Shown here: one piece after another, positions 7,616-15,140 of the stretch
Numbering within the stretch: the first letter of the stretch is position 1
How the letters are laid out: each line of letters opens with the position of its first letter
Source: Rhodobiaceae bacterium UBA7804
Lineage (GTDB): Bacteria > Pseudomonadota > Alphaproteobacteria > Parvibaculales > Parvibaculaceae
Assembly: GCA_002480495.1 (NCBI GenBank)
Contig: DLCG01000017.1
Coordinates: 62,473-126,472 of the forward strand
DNA length: 64,000 nt
Reading direction: 5' to 3'
Notes under the pieces: model-generated
The model's database searches: none
Seen by the model: only the letters and a program-made list of their open reading frames with translations
What the model was told of the DNA's origin: nothing
Position numbers and translations under genes: made by a program

Positions 7616-8581
7616 ATGACCTCATCTTCGCCCTGCCCTTTCGCCGCCGATGCCAAACGCATTCTCGTCATCAAGCATGGCGCCTTTGGCGACGTGATCC
7701 AGGCCGAAGGCGCATTGCGCGACATCCGCGAGAACCATCCCGATGCCTTCATCGCCGTGCTGACGATGAAACCATATCGCGCGATCCTGGCGCGCTGCCC
7801 GCATGTGGATGAGGTGATCGTGGACGAACGCGCGCCGCGCTGGCGGATCGACCGCATGCGCGCTCTCCGCAAGAAGATACGCGCACGCGGCTTCGACATG
7901 ATCTACGACCTGCAGAACTCCAAACGCACCGCTTTCTACTTCAGGTGGATGCTGAAGGATCGCCGCTGGTCTGGCACGGCGAAGGGATGCAGCCATCCGC
8001 ACCGCGCAAAGGAGCCGAAGAAAATCCGCACGCTCGACCGGCTGGCCGGACAACTGGAAGATGCGGGACTGACCATCCGCCACACGCGCAAACCCGACGT
8101 CTCATGGCTTGCCGATGATGTAAACGGATTGCTGACGAAGGCGGGCGTGACGGTGCCCTACATCGTGCTCGTGCCGGGCTGCTCCGCACGTCACCCGCAG
8201 AAGCGTTGGCCATACTACGCTGAACTCGCGGAACGGCTGATCGCAGCAGGAGAGACGGTCGTCACCGCGCCCGGTCCCGACGAGGTGGAACTCGCGCGCT
8301 CCATTCCCGGCACCTGCATCGAGAAGACGAACTGGGCGGAGCTTGCGGGCATCCTGAAAGGAGCGCGCTTCGTCATCGGCAACGACACGGGGCCGAGCCA
8401 CCTCGCCGCGCATATGGGCGTTCCCGGCCTCGCGCTTTTCGGCACGCATATGCCAGCGGAACGAACGGGAATCCTGCGCGAGAATTTCGGCGCGATCGAA
8501 GTGGAGGATCTCGCGGCGCTATCCGTCACCCGCGTCTTCGACGAGGTAACGCGCCGCCTCGCTTACTCGAATTCGGTGTAG
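7616..8581 (+). CDS. glycosyltransferase family 9 (heptosyltransferase-like)
   Basis: 321 residues, typical length for ADP-heptose:LPS heptosyltransferases, acting at the cytoplasmic face of the inner membrane. The N-terminal half begins ILVIKHGAFGDVIQAEGALR, and the nucleotide-sugar site is FVIGNDTGPSHLAAHMGVP. Substrate sugar cannot be told. The gene starts 12 bases after the S24 regulator and its 3' end overlaps the convergent DUF6165 gene by 19 bases; proteins of that family also occur with surface-polysaccharide genes. Confidence 0.9.
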   Translation: MTSSSPCPFAADAKRILVIKHGAFGDVIQAEGALRDIRENHPDAFIAVLTMKPYRAILARCPHVDEVIVDERAPRWRIDRMRALRKKIRARGFDMIYDLQNSKRTAFYFRWMLKDRRWSGTAKGCSHPHRAKEPKKIRTLDRLAGQLEDAGLTIRHTRKPDVSWLADDVNGLLTKAGVTVPYIVLVPGCSARHPQKRWPYYAELAERLIAAGETVVTAPGPDEVELARSIPGTCIEKTNWAELAGILKGARFVIGNDTGPSHLAAHMGVPGLALFGTHMPAERTGILRENFGAIEVEDLAALSVTRVFDEVTRRLAYSNSV

Positions 8582-8970
8582 GACTTCTCTTCGACGATAG
8601 CCGAACCCGTGAGGAGATTGATCTCCTTCTTGATTGCGGCGCGCTTGTCGTTCTGCTTGTAGACGGAACGCGCAAGCTCGATGAATTTCGGGCCGAAATC
8701 CTTGTCCGCCTCGCACTGGCGGATGTCATCCTCGATCACCCAGAGCGCTTCATTGACAGCCTTGAGCTCGCCCTCGAGACGGCGCATCTCCGCGCTGTCT
8801 TCGAGGTTCGCCTTGCGCGCGTCTTCGAGCACGGTGAGTTCGTGGCGGACATTGGCGAGCTTCGCCGCATCCGACATACGCTCCGACTTGATGCGCAGAA
8901 TGGTGATCTTGTCGATGAGCTCGCCCGGACCGACCTCGATCATGACGGGTTTGGCGTCTTTCTGGGACAT
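8563..8970 (-). CDS. DUF6165 family protein
   Basis: 135-residue cytoplasmic helical protein of unknown function. The family signature PVMIEVGPGELIDKITILRI is at the N-terminus, followed by long charged helices likely to coil. The ATG at 8970 has GGAG five bases upstream, so the longer frame to 9033 is not used. It converges on and overlaps the glycosyltransferase gene. Confidence 0.8.
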   Translation of the reverse strand: MSQKDAKPVMIEVGPGELIDKITILRIKSERMSDAAKLANVRHELTVLEDARKANLEDSAEMRRLEGELKAVNEALWVIEDDIRQCEADKDFGPKFIELARSVYKQNDKRAAIKKEINLLTGSAIVEEKSYTEFE

Positions 8971-9146
8971 GGAAGCTCCGGACGTTGCGTGACGAAGGAG
9001 CCTGCTATAGCGCAAGGAACGGGGCCTTGTCATCCCGGCTGAAGGATCCGTTAACGCTGCCGCGCACTAAGCGCTTGCACGGGGCCCCGCCACCTCCGAA
9101 AATCGGCTTTGCCGAATGGAACGCCCGATGTTCCAAAGGGAGGCTG

Positions 9147-9485
9147 ATGTCCCTGATCTCGAGACTGCTCGACCATCTGCGCGGGAGCGACATGCCCGAG
9201 GAGCGCCAGGCGGCGCGTGCATCGGCGCCATTGCTGATGGTCGAGATCGGCGGCTATGCGCACAGGGCGCGCGACTGGTCGGCGGGCGGCGCCTGCGTCG
9301 AAGGCTTCGCGGAGGCCGTCGCAATCGGCAACATCCTGAGCGGCCATCTCTACTGGGCGGGCGACAACAGGAAGCTCGGCTTCGCGGCGGAAGTGATGCG
9401 CCTCGATCCGGGCGGCGCGCTCGCGCTTCGCTGGCTCGACCTGCCGCTCGCGATCCAGCAGGAAATGGAAGCCCATATCGGCTGA
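9147..9485 (+). CDS. PilZ-like domain protein
   Basis: 112 residues. RQAAR near residue 20 and DWSAGG about 18 residues later match the RxxxR and (D/N)xSxxG signature of c-di-GMP-binding PilZ domains, and the remaining strands (GHLYWAGDNRKLGFAAEVMR, LALRWLDLP) fit a small beta barrel. The N-terminus is a short amphipathic helix. The ATG at 9147 follows AAAGGGAGG. It could respond to c-di-GMP, but the spacing is slightly short, so binding is inference. Confidence 0.7.
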   Translation: MSLISRLLDHLRGSDMPEERQAARASAPLLMVEIGGYAHRARDWSAGGACVEGFAEAVAIGNILSGHLYWAGDNRKLGFAAEVMRLDPGGALALRWLDLPLAIQQEMEAHIG

Positions 9486-9562
9486 CCGCCCTTGCGTCAG
9501 TTGCGCAGGCAGGCCCACGCGCTAGGCTCCCTGAAAACGAATTGAACAGGGAGGAATGCGAC

Positions 9563-10369
9563 ATGGCCTACAACACGCTCATCGTGAAGAAGGAAGGCGC
9601 CGTCGACCGGGTGACGCTCAACCGTCCCGACGCGCTGAACGCGATGAACCCCGAACTCGTGGACGAACTCCAAGACTATTTCGGAAAGCTCTACACGGAT
9701 CATTCCGTGCGCGTGGTCGTGCTGAAAGGCGCGGGACGCGCCTTCTGCGCCGGCCTCGACCTCAAGGACCGCTCGAACCGCGACGACAGCGGCGCGAGCG
9801 GCAGCCCGCAGGCAGGGCTCGTTTCCCAACGCCGCATCAGCGAAATCGTGATGCGCATGCGCCGCTGCCCGCAGGCGATCATCAGCCTCGTGCACGGGCC
9901 CGCCTGCGGCGGCGGCTTCGCGCTGGCGCTTGCTTCCGACATCCGCATCGCGGGCAGGAGCGCGCGCATGAACGCGGCTTTCATCCGCATCGGCCTTTCC
10001 GCCTGCGACATCGGCGTGAGCTATTTCCTGCCGCGCCTCGTCGGCGTCTCGGTCGCGTCGGAACTCATGATGACGGGCCGCTTCATCAATGCGGAGCGCG
10101 CCGAACGCGTCGGCCTCGTTTCGGAAGTGGTGGAAGACGAGAAGCTCGAAGAGGCGGCGGCGCCCTACATCGAGGAGATGCTGACGACCTCGCCGCTCGG
10201 CCTTCGCCTGACGAAGGAATGCCTCAACATGTCGGTCGACGCGGGAAGCCTCGAAGCGGCCATCGCGATGGAAGACCGCAACCAGATCCTCTGCGCGCAG
10301 ACGAACGACTTCCGCGAGGGCATCTCCGCCTTCCTCGGCAAGCGCAGGCCTGACTACACGAATAGCTGA
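9563..10369 (+). CDS. enoyl-CoA hydratase/isomerase (crotonase) family protein
   Basis: 268-residue crotonase, probably acting on acyl-CoA thioesters. The CoA-binding motif AFCAGLDLKD and oxyanion-hole glycine region GPACGGGFALALASDIRIAG are clear. Both catalytic glutamates of classical enoyl-CoA hydratase appear absent (GGFALAL instead of GGxELA; NAAFIRIGLS where PE is expected), while an aspartate is kept in SACDIGVSYFLPR, where dienoyl-CoA isomerases place theirs. The reaction may therefore be isomerisation or another crotonase reaction. Start chosen at 9563 after GGGAGGA. Confidence 0.88.
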   Translation: MAYNTLIVKKEGAVDRVTLNRPDALNAMNPELVDELQDYFGKLYTDHSVRVVVLKGAGRAFCAGLDLKDRSNRDDSGASGSPQAGLVSQRRISEIVMRMRRCPQAIISLVHGPACGGGFALALASDIRIAGRSARMNAAFIRIGLSACDIGVSYFLPRLVGVSVASELMMTGRFINAERAERVGLVSEVVEDEKLEEAAAPYIEEMLTTSPLGLRLTKECLNMSVDAGSLEAAIAMEDRNQILCAQTNDFREGISAFLGKRRPDYTNS

Positions 10370-10373
10370 GAAG

Positions 10374-10442
10374 TGCCTGCGCCGCAGGCATTTCTCTCTC
10401 CAAACGAAAGCGGCCGCCTCGCCCTGAAGCGAAGCGGCCGCT
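10374..10442. terminator. two hairpins between convergent genes
   Basis: TGCCTGC/GCAGGCA (10374-10390) followed by TTTCTCTC could terminate the crotonase gene. AGCGGCCGC/GCGGCCGCT (10409-10417, 10434-10442) is a second strong stem without a T-run; it may serve either strand. Confidence 0.55.
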
Positions 10443-10490
10443 CGCCCGCCCGGCCTGTTCCCCCGCCAGGGCGGGACGCTGTCCCTCGGA

Positions 10491-11030
10491 TCAGAAGCCG
10501 AAAACCACGGCCGCCGTCAGATCGTCGACGCTGTCGCTGTCGAGATCGTAATGCGTCCATTCCGTGCGGATGGAGGTATTGTCCGCCACGGCGAACTCCA
10601 TACCCGCGCCGCCGAGCCAGGACAATTCGCGATCATCGCCCGGCTGGTCGTAGTTGTGGATGCCGCCCTTGCCGTAGATGGCGACGGTGTCGTTGACCGG
10701 GAAGGAAACGAGACCCGCCACACCATAGGTGTCGACATTGTCGCTCACGCCACCGACGGTGATGTCGGCGAGATCCGCATAGAAGCCTTCGACGGCGAGA
10801 TACTGGTTGAGACGCCAGCCGGCCTGACCGCGCCAGGTCCAGTCGTCGTCATCATCCGCCCAGCCCCAACCGACGCCGGCACCTACATAAAGGCCGCGCT
10901 GAAACGCCGTCTGGTTGTAGAGATTGCCGTCGCCGGAAGCATCGGCGGATTGAGCCGCCGCGCCGTTTGCAAAACCGGCGAGACCCAGCGCAAGGCCGGC
11001 GGCGCAGAGAATGCGTGTTGCGTTTTTCAT
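10491..11030 (-). CDS. outer-membrane beta-barrel protein (OmpA/OmpW-like)
   Basis: 179 residues with a Sec signal peptide ending AAAQ near residue 27. The mature part shows alternating amphipathic strands (GLYVGAGVGWGWADD, GQAGWRLNQYLAVEGFYADL, AIYGKGGIHNYD) and ends in Phe (VVFGF), as required for BAM insertion. It fits an eight-stranded barrel without a periplasmic OmpA domain. Function unknown. Confidence 0.82.
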   Translation of the reverse strand: MKNATRILCAAGLALGLAGFANGAAAQSADASGDGNLYNQTAFQRGLYVGAGVGWGWADDDDDWTWRGQAGWRLNQYLAVEGFYADLADITVGGVSDNVDTYGVAGLVSFPVNDTVAIYGKGGIHNYDQPGDDRELSWLGGAGMEFAVADNTSIRTEWTHYDLDSDSVDDLTAAVVFGF

Positions 11031-11304
11031 CTTGTAAGAGCCTCGTGTCTTTAATCCGAAGCCCCCGCAAAGCCCGCGCGACTATTGCGCGCGTGGCCTC
11101 GACGCCGCAAGTGGCCGTTGCAAGGCAGCCATGCCGGATTGTTGACACAATTGAAGAAGTGCCTGTCGCACAATGATTTTTCGCGACGGAAAATTATGGA
11201 GAACGGAACCCGCGATGTTCTTTCGCGCATTCCGTTACCATCGCGCAACAGTTTCGTGTGAGTGAAGTTGAAGGCAGGAGAAGCGAGAAATGCGTGCCCC
11301 CCAG

Positions 11305-11751
11305 CTACTTCTTCTTGCTCATGTCGATGAGCGGCATCATGCGAACCGTCGAGGTGCCCTTCGCGACGACATCGCCCGCGGCGTTTTTCAGGTTGCCTTC
11401 GAGGAAGATGGTGGAGCGGCCCCGCCGCTCGATCCACGCCTCGGCAACGAGAATGCCCGGCGTCGCGGGAGAGAAGAAGCTCACCTTGATTTCAAGCGAC
11501 ATGGGCGTCTGCTGAAAATCCGTGACGCACATGGCCGCGCGCGCCATCGCCGCGTCGATCCAGCCGGTGACGAAACCGCCCTGCACCACGCCGCCCGAAT
11601 GGCACATGCGCATTTCCGCCTCCACCTCGATCGCGGCGCGGCCCGCCTCCTTGTCCATATACAGTGTACGGAGGATACCGAGAGACTGGCCCAGACCGTC
11701 CCGGCCGGCCTCGTCGTCGAAATGCTTTTCGGGGGTGATGGTCTCGGACAT
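11305..11751 (-). CDS. PaaI-type hotdog thioesterase
   Basis: 148 residues. MRMCHSGGVVQGGFVTGWIDAAMA contains the hotdog helix with the HxGGVVQGG region used to position the thioester. Likely hydrolyses acyl- or aryl-CoA; substrate unknown. The C-terminus is lysine-rich (MSKKK). Nothing adjacent on its strand suggests an operon. Confidence 0.82.
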   Translation of the reverse strand: MSETITPEKHFDDEAGRDGLGQSLGILRTLYMDKEAGRAAIEVEAEMRMCHSGGVVQGGFVTGWIDAAMARAAMCVTDFQQTPMSLEIKVSFFSPATPGILVAEAWIERRGRSTIFLEGNLKNAAGDVVAKGTSTVRMMPLIDMSKKK

Positions 11752-12077
11752 GGAATGCTCTTTCCGTGGATAAGTCGATGCCTGTTGGCGCGCAGTCTAG
11801 CCATTTCGGGCGCTCTGGCGAGCGGGCATGCCGGTTCAGGCGCGGGCGGCGCCCTGTTCGGCGCTGAACACGGGCCGTGGACAAAGGGCGCCGGAAAAGG
11901 CCGACCGTCATCGAAACGTCATCAAACCGTTACAAATGAAGGACTTATCCCCCTTTGCGGGATAAGCGGGCTTCCACCTCCTCCCCGGCGCTCGACCCGG
12001 CGGGAAAAGCCGGAGAGACTTGTCCCCGGATGCGAGCGGGCCTCGCCGGGCGGGGGAACCGGAGCGCAGGAGGACAA
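11752..12077. other. intergenic leader with inverted repeats
   Basis: 326 bases without a gene. Contains CTTATCCC/GGGATAAG (11944-11951, 11959-11966) and the upstream arm of a long-range stem that would cover the start of the next gene (listed separately). The half nearest 11752 presumably holds the promoter of the thioesterase gene. Confidence 0.5.
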
Positions 12078-12079
12078 GT
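12018..12079 (+). promoter_or_regulatory. long-range stem covering the start codon of the 12078 gene
   Basis: ACTTGTCC (12018-12025) is perfectly complementary to GGACAAGT (12072-12079), which includes the end of the ribosome site and the GTG start. Folding would hide the initiation region. Regulation is inference. Confidence 0.35.
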
Positions 12080-12533
12080 GAGGCGGGCATATCTTTATTT
12101 CACCTTCGGGGCGCTTTTTCTTGTCCCCGCCCTTCTCCTCCATGCGCCGGGGACAGCGAAGGCTGAGGCGCGCGACCCCCGCGCGATGAGCGAGGGTGAA
12201 TACCGGGAGGCGCTCGCCTTCCTCGAAGGGACCAGGGCGGCGATGGCGGAGGCGGAAATGGCGCTCGGCGCGGAAACGGCGCATGAGGCCGCGAAAATGC
12301 GGAAGGCGGACCTCGGCCAGCGCCTCGACATGCTCCGCAGGCTGATGACCGCTGCCGCCCAGCGCGACCGGATCGGCGCGAGAGGACTCATTACACCGGA
12401 GCGCGAACGGGCGCGCGACGTGATCCGCCGCGCGGGCGAGATGGAGGACCCGCTTCAGGATTTGTGGACCGCATGGTCGATGAAGGCGCGGGGGGAGCGG
12501 GCAGCGTTCACGGCGGCGCCGCTGCCGCGATAG
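12078..12533 (+). CDS. secreted helical protein of unknown function
   Basis: 151 residues starting at a GTG five bases after AGGAGG. The N-terminus (AYLYFTFGALFLVPALLLHAP) is a signal peptide or anchor, with cleavage likely near AKA. The rest is almost entirely charged helix (EYREALAFLEGTRAAMAEAE, MLRRLMTAAAQRDRIGARGL). No family recognised. It converges on the PAS gene one base away. Confidence 0.6.
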   Translation: MRRAYLYFTFGALFLVPALLLHAPGTAKAEARDPRAMSEGEYREALAFLEGTRAAMAEAEMALGAETAHEAAKMRKADLGQRLDMLRRLMTAAAQRDRIGARGLITPERERARDVIRRAGEMEDPLQDLWTAWSMKARGERAAFTAAPLPR

Positions 12534-12534
12534 C

Positions 12535-13095
12535 TCACATGCGCGCGGCTTCTTCCTCGGTGACGAATTCGGCGCAGCACAGAACCTTGTTCACTTCCTC
12601 GTCGCTGTCGCCGAGCGGAAGCAGCAGCGCTTCATAATAGACATAGTTGCGGTCGCGATGGATCCAGCTTGCCGACGCCGTGTGCAGATAGGGCATGCGC
12701 TCGGCGGTGCAGATGCGCAAGGGGGAGAGCGCGACTTCGGCATTCGCGCCGAAGACATCCTGCGGCGTCATGCCCGCCGGATTGCCGACGCCGAAGAAAT
12801 CGGAAATCAGCGTGCCGACGACGCGGTAGCGAAAGACGCCTTCGGGGAGCACATCGAGCATGAAGATATTGGCGAGATGGCGGCGCATCTCCATGGGGTC
12901 GAAATCGGCGCGGGAGGGAAAGCGGCGGGAGCCCCGGAGCCTCAGCCAGTAGTCGAGAACGTCGCGCGGGGCCTCGGCCGTCAGGCGGGCGCGGACTTCC
13001 TCCGGCTCGCCCCAATATTCCGCCTGGATGGCGGGAGACGGCGGCACGCGCGGCGCGGCTTCGCTGTTGGGCGCGGCTTGCGGCCTCTTCTCCAT
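12535..13095 (-). CDS. PAS domain protein (PAS_5-type)
   Basis: 186 residues. The region from ~45 to ~175 (DVLDYWLRLRGSRRFPSRADF, HLANIFMLDVLPEGVFRYRVVGT, IHRDRNYVYYEALLLPLGD) matches the alphaproteobacterial PAS_5 family, a stand-alone sensor-like domain without an output module. The ligand and partner are unknown. The ATG follows AGGAGGAACCC. Confidence 0.78.
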   Translation of the reverse strand: MEKRPQAAPNSEAAPRVPPSPAIQAEYWGEPEEVRARLTAEAPRDVLDYWLRLRGSRRFPSRADFDPMEMRRHLANIFMLDVLPEGVFRYRVVGTLISDFFGVGNPAGMTPQDVFGANAEVALSPLRICTAERMPYLHTASASWIHRDRNYVYYEALLLPLGDSDEEVNKVLCCAEFVTEEEAARM

Positions 13096-13336
13096 GGGTT
13101 CCTCCTGCCCCGGGCTTTACTCGGGTCGTTTCCCGAACCGGCAGGCGCTTCCGCCGGCCTGGAAAACGATCTGGCGCTTCCTGCGCCCCGATGCTCCTTG
13201 CGCTGAAAGTTTGCCGCAGCGGGGCTTAAGAGGAAGTTTATGGGAGGGGGATGGCCACCCTACGGAGGGGACAATGCAACTATCGATGCTTAATCAAGAT
13301 ATCTGCCGAATTACAACTCTATTGGAAATGCAAAAG

Positions 13337-14779
13337 CTACTTTCGGTCGCGTCGTAGCACTGCTTTTTCCACTTCTCCCCGGGCTTTTTCCTCCGCAAAA
13401 TCCCTGAACCCCTTCAACTGGGATTTAATCTTGCGGCCTTTGGAACCGAATATTGTCGCCGCCCGTTGAGCATACGTCCAGAATGTCCAGCTATGGACGT
13501 CGTCCCTCACGCTGTCAAAATCTTCGACCTTATAAAATCTTTGCACAAACTGATCGAATCCGAACTCGTCCCAAATTTCATCGGCTGTTTTGTTTGCGTA
13601 TCGGGTCGCAAGGGAATTAGCGCGTCTACGCGCGGCATACACTACCTTCCGGTTCAGGTTAGCCAGCGTCGAATCTCTTAGATAAACATTCCGCCCATCG
13701 AATCTGAACCCCAAATACTCCAAACCATTCCTTCCCTTTCCGAAGACGCATTCACAAGTTCGTCTTCCCGATATTTGACGGAAGACATGAATTGACGACT
13801 TGCTATCTTTAATCGCGAGCTTCGCGCCGTACTTTGGAATAAGGGCCTGTATTTTCTTCAAAAGCGCCAAGGCCTCTTTCTCTCCGCCCTTCCCAATAAG
13901 TAGAATGTCGTCGGAATATCTGAAGTAAACGCCTCCACGCTTGCGCATCCATGTTCGAACTTCCCGATCGAAATGAAGCAAATACATATTGGCTAACAAG
14001 TCAGACAATGGTGCTCCCTGAGGAATCCCGTAAGCGTCGTCGTTCTTTTGAATGATTGATTTTTTCCCGCCACCACCGGCGATCTCGGAACGAAATTTGG
14101 CGGCGGAGCAAAGTTGCGTCGGCATATCCGTATACGCAGTTAAATACCCGGAAATATCCTTGCCGGATTTTGCCTTCCTTTTATTTCCAAAGTACCCAAG
14201 ACGCTCATAGGCCTCTTGCTTATCAACGTAAGCGTAGTTTGTAATAGCTTTAAATACCGCAAAGTGATCGGCAGGCAGTTTTTCTTCCTTCAGAAGACCC
14301 GCCCACACTTTCTTCAACATCAGGTGGTCTAGCGATTCAAAATAGCTGCTGATATCGAGACAGATCACATAGCAATCACCAAGACTTTCGATGAAGTCGA
14401 AAGCGTCTTTGGCGAAGTGTATGTTGCATTTACCTCGACCATCAGCACCTAGAATGCGCCGATAAGCTAGTATGTTTCCTGCGAGATTGTACCGCTTCAG
14501 TAGGCTTTCATAACGCTGCGCCAACAGATATCGATAATACGAGAATATGTAGGCATCCAAGCGGGCCCCGTAGCGGATAGGACGCTCTTTTGACTTACCG
14601 AGCGCGCCCTTTTTCGCAAACTTGTTCCAGTTCTGGATATATCGGATGAACGGATAAAACGGGTGAGCAACCACCTTTGCCGGATCTTTGACGTACGCTT
14701 CGGCAGCAGCGGCAGAAATTGGCGCGTCAAAGTGCGGGTACTTCTTTAGATCGCTGGGCTTGAGTTTCCAGTCCGTCAT
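13337..14779 (-). CDS. drt2: antiphage reverse transcriptase, DRT2-like
   Basis: 480-residue stand-alone reverse transcriptase. Palm motifs: LDISSYFESLDH (141-152, metal-binding D142), GIPQGAPLSDLLANMYL (251-267) and YSDD (288-291), so the active site is intact. The N-terminus (YPHFDAP, then HPFYPFIRYIQNW, RPIRYGARLDAYIFSYYR) and the lack of maturase, endonuclease or integrase domains fit the unknown-group defence RTs rather than group II introns or retrons. I assign it to DRT2 because the ~350-nt leader upstream on the same strand has the architecture of a DRT2 template RNA. The gene is clearly more AT-rich than its neighbours and alone between housekeeping genes, suggesting acquisition. The family call should be confirmed by profile search. 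Confidence 0.8.
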   Translation of the reverse strand: MTDWKLKPSDLKKYPHFDAPISAAAAEAYVKDPAKVVAHPFYPFIRYIQNWNKFAKKGALGKSKERPIRYGARLDAYIFSYYRYLLAQRYESLLKRYNLAGNILAYRRILGADGRGKCNIHFAKDAFDFIESLGDCYVICLDISSYFESLDHLMLKKVWAGLLKEEKLPADHFAVFKAITNYAYVDKQEAYERLGYFGNKRKAKSGKDISGYLTAYTDMPTQLCSAAKFRSEIAGGGGKKSIIQKNDDAYGIPQGAPLSDLLANMYLLHFDREVRTWMRKRGGVYFRYSDDILLIGKGGEKEALALLKKIQALIPKYGAKLAIKDSKSSIHVFRQISGRRTCECVFGKGRNGLEYLGFRFDGRNVYLRDSTLANLNRKVVYAARRRANSLATRYANKTADEIWDEFGFDQFVQRFYKVEDFDSVRDDVHSWTFWTYAQRAATIFGSKGRKIKSQLKGFRDFAEEKARGEVEKAVLRRDRK

Positions 14780-14793
14780 TTGGGCCTCAGCGA

Positions 14794-15140
14794 GAGGGGA
14801 CGAAGATATTGCCGACCCACATGCGGCTTAGCACTCTTCGCCCCACACCGTTTGAACGGGCTGTCTTCAACCCTAGGACTGCGGGTCCAAGTCGACGAAA
14901 TCGTCTATACTGTCACCATGGCGCTACGCGCTCTGGCGTCCCGTGACGACCGGCGGATACTGGAGATTACTATGAACCTCATCGTACTAATCGCCGCTCA
15001 TTTAGGGCTTGACAGTTTCAACTGACGCTCCGGTCCCCCCAGCCTGAAGACTTTCGTGACCGGATGTTGGTTCATATAGGGACACCTAAGGGAGGTCACA
15101 AGACCATGTCTTCCGCAGGGGGATAATATTTTCGTCCCTC
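14794..15140 (-). ncRNA. structured template RNA of the DRT2-like system (predicted)
   Basis: The leader before the RT gene is non-coding on its own strand and its ends pair: 14794-14810 with 15125-15140 form 15 Watson-Crick pairs with one bulge and one mismatch. Between them lie hairpins at 15100-15112 (AAGAC, loop CAT, GTCTT), 15030-15063 (CCGGTC ... GACCGG), 15013-15024 (CAGTTTCAACTG), 14894-14905 (GACGAAATCGTC) and about 14849-14860 (CCGTTTGAACGG). The template segment is 14894-15019. In DRT2 the RNA upstream of the RT is the template for rolling-circle cDNA. A weak promoter could be TTGTCA (15186-15181) with an imperfect -10 near 15165; true ends are unknown. Confidence 0.7.
14894..15019 (+). 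other. neo: predicted 126-nt neo repeat unit (cDNA strand)
   Basis: Read on the plus strand (the sense of the cDNA), these 126 bases are exactly 42 codons without a stop. Joined head to tail, TTGACA (15009-15014) sits 17 bases before TATACT (14906-14911), a near-consensus promoter that exists only in the concatemer. GGAG (14962-14965) lies 6 bases before an in-frame ATG (14972). The genomic frame ends at TGA 15023-15025, just outside the unit. The unit begins DEIVYTVTMALRALASRDDR and ends AAHLGLDSF, which reads as two amphipathic helices with short turns. The jump point is uncertain by about 4 bases: TC at 14892-14893 and 15018-15019, within TCGAC and TCAAC, is the shared microhomology. Confidence 0.65.

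Noticed and set aside
14780..15025. 81-residue plus-strand frame as an ordinary gene
   Set aside because: Its start at 14780 has no ribosome site and the frame crosses the RNA hairpins; only the segment 14894-15019 makes sense, as part of a concatemer.
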